Notes: generated from the sequence alone by a model not told the origin. Positions 1 through 5,686 are shown, counted from the stretch's first letter. The stretch is DNA of 11,918 nucleotides from Rubrobacteraceae bacterium (GCA_021156345.1 JAJNDJ010000025.1:1-11918); one strand, 5' to 3'. Numbers and translations: made by a program.

Positions 1-5
1 TAGAG

Positions 6-272
6 ATGGCGGACCGGACCGTCTCCGACATCCTGAACGAGCGCAACTTCGTCTCCGACGCGGGCCAGTCCGACGAGGAGACCGAGCGGGGCCTGGCCGC
101 CATGCACCCTGAGGTCGCCGACGACTACAGGGAGGCACGGCGCATCAGGGCCGACGTCGTGGCCCGTTCGGCGGGACGCGCGGAGGTGGACTCGAACGAG
201 CAGTCCACCGAAGAGTTGCGCCAGGCCATCCGCAAGTATCGCGCGGTCTACCAGCGGCTCGTGCGAGAATAG
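6..272 (+). CDS. Uncharacterised 88-residue acidic helical protein
   Basis: I do not recognise this protein. The 88-residue ORF starts with ATG only five bases into the window, so its SD and any upstream partner cannot be judged; a TAG triplet sits at 1-3. The product is strongly charged, with many Glu, Asp and Arg and no membrane segment, signal peptide or Cys. The second half (about residues 55-88) is rich in Glu, Arg and Lys and looks helical, ending RAVYQRLVRE. Codon choice is ordinary for the window, which argues for a real gene. Its TAG stop lies directly against a decayed ZIP transporter C-terminus in another frame, so a rearrangement may have placed it here. Small regulatory or structural protein is only a guess. 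Confidence 0.55.
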   Translation: MADRTVSDILNERNFVSDAGQSDEETERGLAAMHPEVADDYREARRIRADVVARSAGRAEVDSNEQSTEELRQAIRKYRAVYQRLVRE

Positions 273-274
273 CG

Positions 275-433
275 AGGCTGCCGAAGAGTATCCAGGCCTT
301 CGCCGCCGGAGCCATCCTGACGATGCTAGCAAGCACCATGATGCCGGAGGCCTACGAGGAAGGCGGCTCGGTCGTCGGGCTCGCCACTGCGGCAGGCTTC
401 CTCCTCTCCTTCGTCCTGAGCCACCTAGAGTAG
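275..433 (+). pseudogene. C-terminal remnant of a ZIP-family metal transporter
   Basis: Read in the frame that ends at the TAG at 431-433, this stretch encodes about 52 residues containing FAAGAILTMLASTMMPEAYE, then a Gly-rich turn and a hydrophobic helix ending LSFVLSHLE. This matches the last two membrane helices of ZIP (Zn/Fe permease) proteins, which normally run to about 240-270 residues. I see no start codon with an SD in this frame. Reading upstream in the same frame gives Arg- and Pro-rich sequence unlike a ZIP protein, because that DNA is the preceding ORF in another frame. The transporter therefore appears to have lost its first six helices by deletion or replacement, with the junction near 272-280. 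A sequencing error cannot explain it, since the missing part is absent from all three plus frames within the window. Confidence 0.7.
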
Positions 434-507
434 GGTAGGTCGTGAACTCATAGGGATGGCCCGTACTTGATGTGCGATCCCGCTACATACTTCGGACCAT
501 TTTTGCC

Positions 508-524
508 GCTATGGGGGTCATAGC
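508..524. promoter_or_regulatory. Perfect 6-bp dyad upstream of the zinc-ribbon gene
   Basis: GCTATG (508-513), a five-base spacer and CATAGC (519-524) form a perfect inverted repeat. It ends two bases before the candidate -35 box of the small zinc-ribbon gene, where an activator or repressor could bind. No T-run follows, so a terminator is unlikely. Confidence 0.35.
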
Positions 525-526
525 CC

Positions 527-555
527 GGGACAGGTCTTGTTGTGTAAGTTACTAT
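527..555 (+). promoter_or_regulatory. Candidate sigma-70-type promoter for the zinc-ribbon gene
   Basis: A -35-like GGGACA (527-532) and a -10-like TACTAT (550-555) are separated by exactly 17 bases, each matching four of six consensus positions. Transcription would start near 562, giving a leader of about 25 bases ahead of the ATG at 587. The assignment rests on spacing and partial match only. Confidence 0.4.
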
Positions 556-586
556 CGACGCACATGTTCGCGAAGGAGGAGGACCG

Positions 587-793
587 ATGGCTCGTTTGGT
601 GTGTCCGTGCGCGCAAGGGGGAGACCTCTGGGGAGAGTTCTGGTGGGTAGGTCGGGAGTACAAGTGGGTGTTCTTCGACGACGATAACACTAGCGAGACC
701 TACACCGAGCAGGTTACGCACTGTCCGGGGTGCGGCAGACCCCTGGATCGGAAGACCCTCAAAACAACATCCGCTTTCGTCAGCCACCAATAG
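587..793 (+). CDS. 68-residue zinc-ribbon-like protein
   Basis: The start is fixed by one of the strongest SD sequences in the window, AAGGAGGAGG ending four bases before the ATG. The 68-residue product has a CPC near the N-terminus (Cys6 and Cys8) and a CPGCGRPL knuckle (Cys46 and Cys49), the layout of a one-site zinc ribbon. The first pair has one residue between the cysteines rather than two, which is unusual. Between them lies an aromatic stretch (WGEFWWVGREYKWVFF, residues 15-30) followed by an acidic turn (DDD, 31-33), consistent with a small beta fold. The last 15 residues look disordered. No enzyme domain is visible; it may bind nucleic acid or a protein partner, but I do not recognise a named family. 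It has its own candidate promoter and terminator, so it is probably monocistronic. Confidence 0.75.
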   Translation: MARLVCPCAQGGDLWGEFWWVGREYKWVFFDDDNTSETYTEQVTHCPGCGRPLDRKTLKTTSAFVSHQ

Positions 794-794
794 C

Positions 795-818
795 GGAGGG
801 CATCGCGGCCTCCTTTTT
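795..818 (+). terminator. Rho-independent terminator after the zinc-ribbon gene
   Basis: GGAGG (795-799) pairs with CCTCC (809-813) across a short loop and is followed at once by five T (814-818). It begins one base after the TAG stop. The stem is short with one internal mismatch, but the T-run in GC-rich DNA supports the call. The remaining gap, 819-979, shows only a -10-like TAGAAT at 934-939 without a convincing -35 box, possibly the promoter of the aconitase gene. Confidence 0.6.
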
Positions 819-979
819 GGGAGTTCGGCGCGACGTCGGATCTACCCGGTCTGGTCTGTCCCGGGAACGAGCCAAGGCAGTCCCCTACGAAATCGTCGAC
901 TCATCCGCAGGCAAAACACGATAGACGAGTATGTAGAATGGATAGATGAATTCGAGAATGTGAGGCGGGGTGATGGACT

Positions 980-2962
980 ATGGCGAAGAATCTGGTCACC
1001 AGGATCCTCGAGGACCACATGGTCGAAGGGGCGCTAGATCCCGGCGAGGAAGTAGGGCTGAGGATAGATCAGACACTGCTTCAGGACGCCACAGGCACGA
1101 TGGCCTGCCTGCAGTTCGAGAGGATGGGCGTCGACCGCGTCCAGGTGGATCTCGCGGTCCAGTACGTTGACCACAACGTCATCCAACTCGACTTCAAGAA
1201 CCCAGACGACCACCGCTTCCTGCAGGCCTTCGCCGCCAAATATGGCATTCACTACTCCCGCCCCGGAAACGGGATCTGCCACTACCTGCACGTCGAGCGC
1301 TTCGCCAGGCCCGGCGCGACGCTCGTCGGGGCTGATTCTCACACTACGTCCTCCGGCGCTCTAGGATCCATAGCGATCGGGGCCGGTGGTCTCGACGTGG
1401 CCCTCGTGATGGCCGGACAACCATTCCAGACCCCCGCTCCCAAGGTCGTAGGCGTCGAGCTTACAGGGGCTCTCTCGGAGTGGGTGACGCCGAAGGATGT
1501 GATCCTCGAGCTCTTGAGGCGTCGCGGCGTCAGGGGAGGCCTCGGGCGCATCTTCGAGTTTTACGGCCCTGGCGTCGCGAACATAGACGTAACGGGAAGG
1601 ACCACGATCTGCAACATGATCGCCGAGCTCGGTGCCACCACGGGCGTCTTCCCCTCGGACGAGAGGACGAGGGAGTGGCTGAAGATGCAGCAGCGCGAGG
1701 AGGACTTCGTGGAGCTCTCCGCCGACGAGGGCGCCGACTACGACGAGCGCGAGCACATCGAGCTGGACAAGTTGGAACCCCTGATCGCAAAGCCACACTC
1801 GCCTGGCAACGTCGTCCCCGTGAGCGAGGTGGCTGGCACCAAGGCCGCGCAGGTCTGCATCGGCAGCTCGGTCAACTCCGGCTTCGAGGACCTGGCCGTC
1901 GCTGCTGCGGTCTTGCGAGACGAGACGGTCTATCCAGGTCTCGTCATGACCGTGACGCCGGGGAGTCGTCAGATCCTCGACTCCATCGCCGCTACCGGCG
2001 TCTACTCCGACCTGGTGCGGGCTGGTGCTCGGATGCTCGAGCCTGTGTGCGGCCCTTGCGTCGGGATGGGACAGGCGCCGCCTTCCGATTCGGTTAGCGT
2101 CAGGACCTTCAACCGTAACTTCCCCGGACGCTCGGGGACCATGACAGACCAGGTGTACCTGACGAGTCCCACCACGGCGGTCGCGACCGCTCTGCGGGGC
2201 GCTATCATGGACCCCCGTGAGCTCGGGGACTACCCGGATCTCCCCGAGGCTCCCGCGAACCCTGCGGTGGACGACCGCCAGATCCTGGCTCCCGCGCCGC
2301 CCGAGGAGGCATCGGGCATCGAGATCGTACGCGGCCCCAACATAAAGCCGCCGCCAGAAGCCCCCGAACTCCCCGAGTCCCTGAAGTGCACGGTCACCAT
2401 CGTGGTCGAGGACGACATCTCGACGGGCGACCTCGCGCCGGACGGGGTCGAGGTAATGTCGTTCCGCTCGAACGTACCCGAGATCGCCAAGTTCACCTTC
2501 CGCCGCTTCGACCCGGAGTATCATGGGAAGGCCAAGGAGTCGGCGCCTGGCCTAATCGTGGGCGGGCACAACTACGGGCAGGGGTCGAGTCGCGAGCACG
2601 CGGCTCTGGCGCCTTTGCACCTCGGTATCAGGGCCGTCATCGCGAAGAGCTTCGCCCGCATCCACCGCCGGAACCTGATCTCCCAAGGCATCCTCCCCTT
2701 GCGTTTCGAAGATGAGTCGGACTACGACAGATTCGAACAGGGGCAGACTTGGGAGCTGCCGGAGATCAGAGACCGCCTGGAGAACGGTGACGAGGTAGTC
2801 TCGCTAAGGAAGGGAGACGAGGAAGTAACGCTCCTTGCCGAGTATTCGCAACGGGAGCGCGACATCCTCCTCGCTGGTGGCATACTGCGCCAGTTGCGCG
2901 AGAAGGCGGAGGACCAACAGCCCGAGGCTTCCCCGAGAGTCTCCGGCGAAGCCGAAAGGTAA
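980..2962 (+). CDS. Aconitate hydratase, Aquifex-type, with a Ser in the GSC cluster motif
   Basis: This enzyme interconverts citrate and isocitrate through cis-aconitate in the TCA cycle, in the cytoplasm, using a [4Fe-4S] cluster. The 660 residues fit the Aquifex-type group of about 640-660 residues rather than the 890-residue AcnA type. Visible landmarks are YVDHN (62-66), RPGNGICHY (94-102), GADSHT (117-122), CGPCVGMGQ (357-365) with two cluster cysteines (357 and 360), FNRNFPGRSGT (377-387), and in the C-terminal swivel domain DISTGDLAPDG (479-489) and GQGSSREHAAL (533-543). The third cluster Cys normally sits in GSCTNS; here residues 295-300 read GSSVNS, with a Cys at 293. The ATG at 980 follows a purine-rich GAGGCGGGGTGA and gives the usual N-terminus, MAKNLVTRILEDH. 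The gene appears to be transcribed alone and ends 3 nt from lspA, with no visible terminator between. Confidence 0.95.
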   Translation: MAKNLVTRILEDHMVEGALDPGEEVGLRIDQTLLQDATGTMACLQFERMGVDRVQVDLAVQYVDHNVIQLDFKNPDDHRFLQAFAAKYGIHYSRPGNGICHYLHVERFARPGATLVGADSHTTSSGALGSIAIGAGGLDVALVMAGQPFQTPAPKVVGVELTGALSEWVTPKDVILELLRRRGVRGGLGRIFEFYGPGVANIDVTGRTTICNMIAELGATTGVFPSDERTREWLKMQQREEDFVELSADEGADYDEREHIELDKLEPLIAKPHSPGNVVPVSEVAGTKAAQVCIGSSVNSGFEDLAVAAAVLRDETVYPGLVMTVTPGSRQILDSIAATGVYSDLVRAGARMLEPVCGPCVGMGQAPPSDSVSVRTFNRNFPGRSGTMTDQVYLTSPTTAVATALRGAIMDPRELGDYPDLPEAPANPAVDDRQILAPAPPEEASGIEIVRGPNIKPPPEAPELPESLKCTVTIVVEDDISTGDLAPDGVEVMSFRSNVPEIAKFTFRRFDPEYHGKAKESAPGLIVGGHNYGQGSSREHAALAPLHLGIRAVIAKSFARIHRRNLISQGILPLRFEDESDYDRFEQGQTWELPEIRDRLENGDEVVSLRKGDEEVTLLAEYSQRERDILLAGGILRQLREKAEDQQPEASPRVSGEAER

Positions 2963-2965
2963 GAG

Positions 2966-3463
2966 TCAGCCTTCCGTTCGCTGCCTGTCACCGACGGCTG
3001 GTCGCTGGCCTGCCCTTTCGGGACGGAGGGCCGAGAGGAGCAGTAGCCCGACGCCGACGACTATGGCGGCGTCGGCGGCGTTGAAGATGTACCAGAAACT
3101 GAAGTGGACATAGTCTGTTACCTCTCCGCTGCTCAGGCGGTCGAGAAGGTTGCCTGCGGCGCCGCCCAGGATCAAACCGCACCCCAGCATCGTGAGCGTC
3201 GACGGTCTCCCCGACAGCAACATCCAGAGCACGACCACGACAGCGATGGTGCTCCCGACGAGGAGAACCATCTGGCTTCCACCGAGGATGCCGAAGGCCC
3301 CGCCGTCGTTCTTTATGTAGGTGAGGCTGAGGAATCCTGGAATGAGTGTGATGCTCTCCCCAACCCGCATCGAGCCCTCGACGACGGACTTTATGCCCTG
3401 GTCGACTACGAAGACCACGAGCGCGAGCGCGAGGGAGAAGAGCAGGCCAGTCCGGCGGGTCAT
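2966..3463 (-). CDS. lspA: Lipoprotein signal peptidase (prolipoprotein signal peptidase II)
   Basis: LspA is an inner-membrane aspartyl protease that removes the signal peptide from diacylglyceryl-modified prolipoproteins. The 165-residue product has four hydrophobic segments at about 7-24, 60-82, 89-106 and 125-145, and the family blocks in order: VDQGIK (20-25), KNDGGAFGIL (51-60), GGAAGNLLDRL (100-110), VTDYVHF (115-121) and FNAADAAI (127-134). By comparison with known LspA, Asp117 and Asp131 should be the catalytic pair. Length is normal and nothing essential is missing. The start is uncertain: the ATG at 3463 has no nearby SD, while an in-frame ATT at 3481 lies six bases after a perfect GGAGG, which would add six residues (ATT-initiated, then ASRFV). 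It lies downstream of a methyltransferase on the same strand and may share its transcript. Confidence 0.93.
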   Translation of the reverse strand: MTRRTGLLFSLALALVVFVVDQGIKSVVEGSMRVGESITLIPGFLSLTYIKNDGGAFGILGGSQMVLLVGSTIAVVVVLWMLLSGRPSTLTMLGCGLILGGAAGNLLDRLSSGEVTDYVHFSFWYIFNAADAAIVVGVGLLLLSALRPERAGQRPAVGDRQRTEG

Positions 3464-3486
3464 GACGAAGCGGGATGCAATTCAGG

Positions 3487-3493
3487 ACCTCCC
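3487..3493 (-). promoter_or_regulatory. Shine-Dalgarno sequence that questions the lspA start
   Basis: On the minus strand GGGAGGT (3493 to 3487) is a near-perfect ribosome binding site, five bases ahead of an in-frame ATT (3481-3479) and 23 bases ahead of the conventional ATG. A TGA immediately before the ATT closes the frame, so initiation cannot lie further upstream. Either ATT is the real start or the ATG is used with unusually long spacing. Confidence 0.5.
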
Positions 3494-3533
3494 ATGGGCG
3501 CATTGATCCTAGCATACCGCCCTCGCTGAATTC

Positions 3534-4184
3534 TCAGGCGGCGAGTCGAACCGTCGCCGAGCCCTGTACGTGTGGCATGAGGCCAGACAGGGGATCTGGA
3601 GGGTAGAAGCTCTCGAACGTCTCTATCTCGAACCCAGCATCCTCGATGGCAGCGACGGTGTCTCGATTGGGGTGGCAGCCGCCGAGGAGCCGCCTCCAGA
3701 GAGGCTCCAGGCGGTCCTGCCAGCGGGCCGCGGATCCGGTCGCGCGCACGTGCTCGATAAATAGCAACCGTCCGCCCGGACGCAGGACGCGCCTGACCTC
3801 GTCCAGTGCAGCTTCCTGATCCGGGACCGTGCACAGGACGAGCGTCGAGACCACGGTATCGAAGCTCCCGTCAGGGAAGGGCAGCGCCTCCGCCCCGGCC
3901 GACGCGACTTCGACAGGGACACGGGCGTCCTCGAGCTTCGGGCCGATCTTATTGCGCATGAACGGATCGGGCTCGGCTATGGTTACCCGATCTACGTCAC
4001 GGTAGTGCCCTGTGCCGCCACCGATCTCGAGCACAGCACCGCGGGCCCCGGCGAGCAACCGCCTCCTGCGCCCGCCCATCCACCTTCGCTCCGCAGAGGC
4101 GCCAAGCGGGTCGTAGAGCGCCGCGAAGATGGGATGTCCGTCTTCCATTGAACTGGTTTCGTGATTGTCGCGCGATCTTCTCAT
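3534..4184 (-). CDS. Class I SAM-dependent methyltransferase (Methyltransf_11 type)
   Basis: The protein should transfer a methyl group from S-adenosylmethionine to a small molecule or lipid; the substrate cannot be read from the sequence. With the start chosen here it has 216 residues. The SAM-binding glycine loop is VLEIGGGTGH (51-60), the acidic end of strand 2 is in AEPDP (70-74), a substrate/SAM segment is LPFPDGSFDTVV (101-112), and LRPGGRLLFIEHV (124-136) is the usual post-motif III block. The overall arrangement and the C-terminal tail resemble METTL7-like and phospholipid-type methyltransferases, so a lipid or quinone-like substrate is possible. I chose the ATG at 4184 because GGAG lies five bases before it; a start at 4229 would add 15 residues but has no SD. 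No membrane segment is evident. It precedes lspA on the same strand by about 50-70 bases. Confidence 0.85.
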   Translation of the reverse strand: MRRSRDNHETSSMEDGHPIFAALYDPLGASAERRWMGGRRRRLLAGARGAVLEIGGGTGHYRDVDRVTIAEPDPFMRNKIGPKLEDARVPVEVASAGAEALPFPDGSFDTVVSTLVLCTVPDQEAALDEVRRVLRPGGRLLFIEHVRATGSAARWQDRLEPLWRRLLGGCHPNRDTVAAIEDAGFEIETFESFYPPDPLSGLMPHVQGSATVRLAA

Positions 4185-4246
4185 CGGCTCTCCATTCAGA
4201 GTCTGCCACGCTAGAAGCTTCTGCGCCATCTGAAGAGGTAGGCCCG

Positions 4247-4255
4247 CGGACCTAG
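4247..4255 (-). promoter_or_regulatory. CTAGGTCCG motif, copy near the methyltransferase
   Basis: On the minus strand this site reads CTAGGTCCG. The same 9-mer occurs at 6571-6579 and its last eight bases at 6538-6545, both between another divergent gene pair. CTAG is generally uncommon in GC-rich genomes, so the sharing may reflect a common regulator. The function is inferred. Confidence 0.3.
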
Positions 4256-4272
4256 CAACATTCAGTCCTGGG

Positions 4273-4289
4273 ACCGATGTCGAATCGGT
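4273..4289. promoter_or_regulatory. Operator-like dyad between methyltransferase and DUF4870 genes
   Basis: ACCGAT (4273-4278) and ATCGGT (4284-4289) form a perfect 6-bp inverted repeat around a five-base spacer. It lies in the 4185-4342 gap between divergent genes, where a dimeric regulator could act on both. There is no T-run, so a terminator is unlikely. I could not identify a confident -35/-10 pair for either gene. Confidence 0.35.
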
Positions 4290-4342
4290 GGTCAGGGAGT
4301 ACCTTGCTCATGTAAGTCGTAGCCTGACAGAGAGGAGCAGCA

Positions 4343-4780
4343 ATGGAGGCCAAGGACCACAACTACGGGGTAGCCGGAGACGAGGTAGCCAAGGAGCAGG
4401 GACCGGTGAGGATGAGTACGCAAGAGGAGAAGACGATGTCGGTGCTCGCGCACCTTAGCATTTTCCTCAACCTGGTCACCGGGTTCCTGGGTCCCGTGGC
4501 TGCCCTTATCATCTGGCTGGTCTATAGAGACCGGTCGAGCAACGTGGGTTTCCAGGCTTTGCAGTCGATGTGGTACCAGGTGGCTTGGCTCGTGATCCTG
4601 GTCGCGGGATGGACCGTGACGACGCTCTTGATGTTGGTCTTGATCGGGTTCCTACTCGTCCCCGTAATGGCCCTGATCACACTGGTCCCGTTCGTGCAAA
4701 GTGCCTACGCGGCCTACCGAGTGAGCAAGGACGGCGGGTACCGCTACCCGTTGATCGCCGACATGATCGAATCCCGTTAG
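4343..4780 (+). CDS. DUF4870-family (Tic20-like) membrane protein
   Basis: This 145-residue protein matches the DUF4870 layout: MSVLAHLSIF (32-41), a first long hydrophobic helix to about residue 61, the short basic loop YRDRSSNVGFQALQ (61-74), and then two further helices at about 77-100 and 101-122. It ends in a polar tail with RYPLIADMIESR, typical of the family. These are small inner-membrane proteins of unknown function, distantly related to the chloroplast import component Tic20. The first 24 residues are a polar, acidic extension. The ATG at 4343 is supported by AGAGGAG six bases upstream; an internal Met24 has a purine-rich stretch too close to serve. A strong hairpin follows the gene, so it is probably monocistronic. 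Confidence 0.85.
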   Translation: MEAKDHNYGVAGDEVAKEQGPVRMSTQEEKTMSVLAHLSIFLNLVTGFLGPVAALIIWLVYRDRSSNVGFQALQSMWYQVAWLVILVAGWTVTTLLMLVLIGFLLVPVMALITLVPFVQSAYAAYRVSKDGGYRYPLIADMIESR

Positions 4781-4799
4781 TAGACAGTCAGAGAACAGG

Positions 4800-4827
4800 C
4801 GCCCCCGATCCATACGGTTCGGGGGCG
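4800..4827 (+). terminator. GC-rich hairpin after the DUF4870 gene
   Basis: CGCCCCCGA (4800-4808) and TCGGGGGCG (4819-4827) form a perfect 9-bp stem with a ten-base loop, 20 bases after the stop codon. No T-run follows, so it is a tract-less terminator or a 3'-end stabiliser. A wider 7-bp inverted repeat, GTCAGAG (4787-4793) with CTCTGAC (4853-4859), flanks it, and its right arm overlaps the next gene's -35 box. Confidence 0.65.
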
Positions 4828-4854
4828 TCGCTCCAGGAGGATTCTCATCCGGCT

Positions 4855-4886
4855 CTGACAGCATTCGTACATGTCGTTTTTATATA
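4855..4886 (+). promoter_or_regulatory. Candidate promoter for the 99-residue protein
   Basis: CTGACA (4855-4860) resembles a -35 box, and an AT-rich block (TTTTTATATA, 4877-4886) follows at the distance of a -10 region. The best six-base -10 choice is ambiguous: TTTATA at 18-base spacing, TTATAT at 19 or TATATA at 20. This is one of the few AT-rich patches in the window, and transcription would start about 25-30 bases before the ATG at 4920. Confidence 0.45.
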
Positions 4887-4919
4887 CGCAAGAAACGTGG
4901 ATGTTCGAGGAGGATAAAG

Positions 4920-5219
4920 ATGCTGGACAGCAGGGAAAGTATTCTACCGGTGGGAGTCCCTCATCCCGTGTCGGTTACGGGATGCCGTGACGTGACGGAG
5001 CTCCTGCTCGGCGTGTTGAGGAGCATCGAGCCCTACGAGGCGTGTATCCTCGAGGCCGAACAGGATGGGGACTTCGAGGTCGCCGCCTTCCTGCGCGAGT
5101 TGCGGCGCCAGGACCTCATCCGGGCCAGGGAGGCGACCCGCCTGCTAAAGAGATCCCTCGAAGCAGCTTACGTCGGGAAGATGGGAGAGCCGTATGTCGA
5201 GCTCTGCGCTGGATCTTAG
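4920..5219 (+). CDS. Uncharacterised 99-residue helical protein
   Basis: I do not recognise this protein. It starts at an ATG six bases after a near-perfect GAGGAGG, which makes the start firm and suggests good expression. Residues 1-22 are non-helical with several Pro and Val. From about residue 24 to 85 it looks like two or three amphipathic helices: TELLLGVLRSIEPYEACILE, then a stretch with DGDFEVAAFLRELRRQ, then an Arg- and Lys-rich helix to about residue 82. Cys22, Cys42 and Cys96 do not form a motif. The Glu-rich, four-helix-like pattern is reminiscent of small ferritin-like proteins, but the metal-binding ExxH pairs are not present, so that is weak. It has its own candidate promoter and converges with the DUF3037 gene on the other strand. 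Confidence 0.7.
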   Translation: MLDSRESILPVGVPHPVSVTGCRDVTELLLGVLRSIEPYEACILEAEQDGDFEVAAFLRELRRQDLIRAREATRLLKRSLEAAYVGKMGEPYVELCAGS

Positions 5220-5258
5220 CTTGGAGGTCGTCCCATTCAAGACGCCCATAAGGGTGAA

Positions 5259-5290
5259 GGACACAAAAGGGTGCCAGGTCACGGACACCT
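5259..5290. repeat. Possible REP-like repeat unit in a convergent intergenic region
   Basis: The gap 5220-5302 separates two converging genes. In it GGACAC (5259-5264) recurs as GGACACC (5283-5289), flanking GGGTGCCAGGTC; CAGGT (5275-5279) can pair with ACCTG (5287-5291) in a small hairpin. The GTGCCAGG and GTGTCC words resemble intergenic repeats found near REP-associated transposases in other bacteria. Only one copy is visible here, so the assignment rests on resemblance. Confidence 0.35.
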
Positions 5291-5302
5291 GCGACTGGGT
5301 AT

Positions 5303-5686
5303 CTACTGGGGCGTATCGACCATGACCCTCAGGAGGTGCTCTATGGCCTCCTCGGGGTCATCAGCGAAGCCCGTGTGGACCGGGGAAGGCTGCACCACGG
5401 TGCTGCGGGGCGCGACAAGCCATCCGAAGCGCTGGCCCTGAGGCAGCATCCCGACGGCGCCGGCCTCAGCTCCGCCTTCGCACACCCGGCGCGCGACCTC
5501 GAGGTGTGCCTGTACGGTCTCGGGGTCGAGGTTGGGGTCGAGCGCGCGCAGGCGTTCCAGGTCGAGGCGGACGCGCGCGTCGAGGTACTTCGCGTCCTTG
5601 CAGTAGAGCACCACCCCCGCGTTTATGAACTCACCGCGCTCGACGCGCGGCACCACGCGCAGGAGTGCGTACTCGAAAAGGCTCAT
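5303..5686 (-). CDS. DUF3037 protein, partner of the HipA-like kinase
   Basis: The 127-residue protein matches DUF3037: an N-terminal block SLFEYALLRVVPRVERGEFI (2-21) followed by NAGVVLYC, a charged middle helix region, and a conserved C-terminal block with APRSTVVQPSPVHTGF (about 91-106) before EEAIEHLLRVMV. The function of the family is not known; it commonly lies beside HipA-like kinase genes. I chose the ATG at 5686, not the one at 5716, because it starts at the conserved block, has GGAGGAG eight bases upstream, and overlaps the kinase stop as ATGA, a classic translational-coupling arrangement. The longer version would add ten residues inside the kinase gene. Whether the protein is a substrate, inhibitor or adaptor of the kinase cannot be told from sequence. 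Confidence 0.9.
   Translation of the reverse strand: MSLFEYALLRVVPRVERGEFINAGVVLYCKDAKYLDARVRLDLERLRALDPNLDPETVQAHLEVARRVCEGGAEAGAVGMLPQGQRFGWLVAPRSTVVQPSPVHTGFADDPEEAIEHLLRVMVDTPQ

Noticed and set aside
730..924. 64-codon plus-strand ORF after the zinc-ribbon gene
   Set aside because: It overlaps the end of the zinc-ribbon gene in another frame, spans the terminator and lacks an SD.
1361..2524. Long minus-strand ORF of 387 codons inside the aconitase gene
   Set aside because: The plus strand encodes conserved aconitase through the whole stretch. The minus-strand product has no recognisable domain and arises from GC-rich codon structure.
2988..3515. Alternative-frame minus-strand ORF over lspA
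   Set aside because: All LspA motifs are in the other frame. The product here is Arg-rich and featureless, although its start lies near the strong SD.
4871..4990. Overlapping 39-codon ORF ahead of the 99-residue protein
   Set aside because: It has no SD at its ATG, overlaps the well-supported gene, and would begin inside the candidate promoter.
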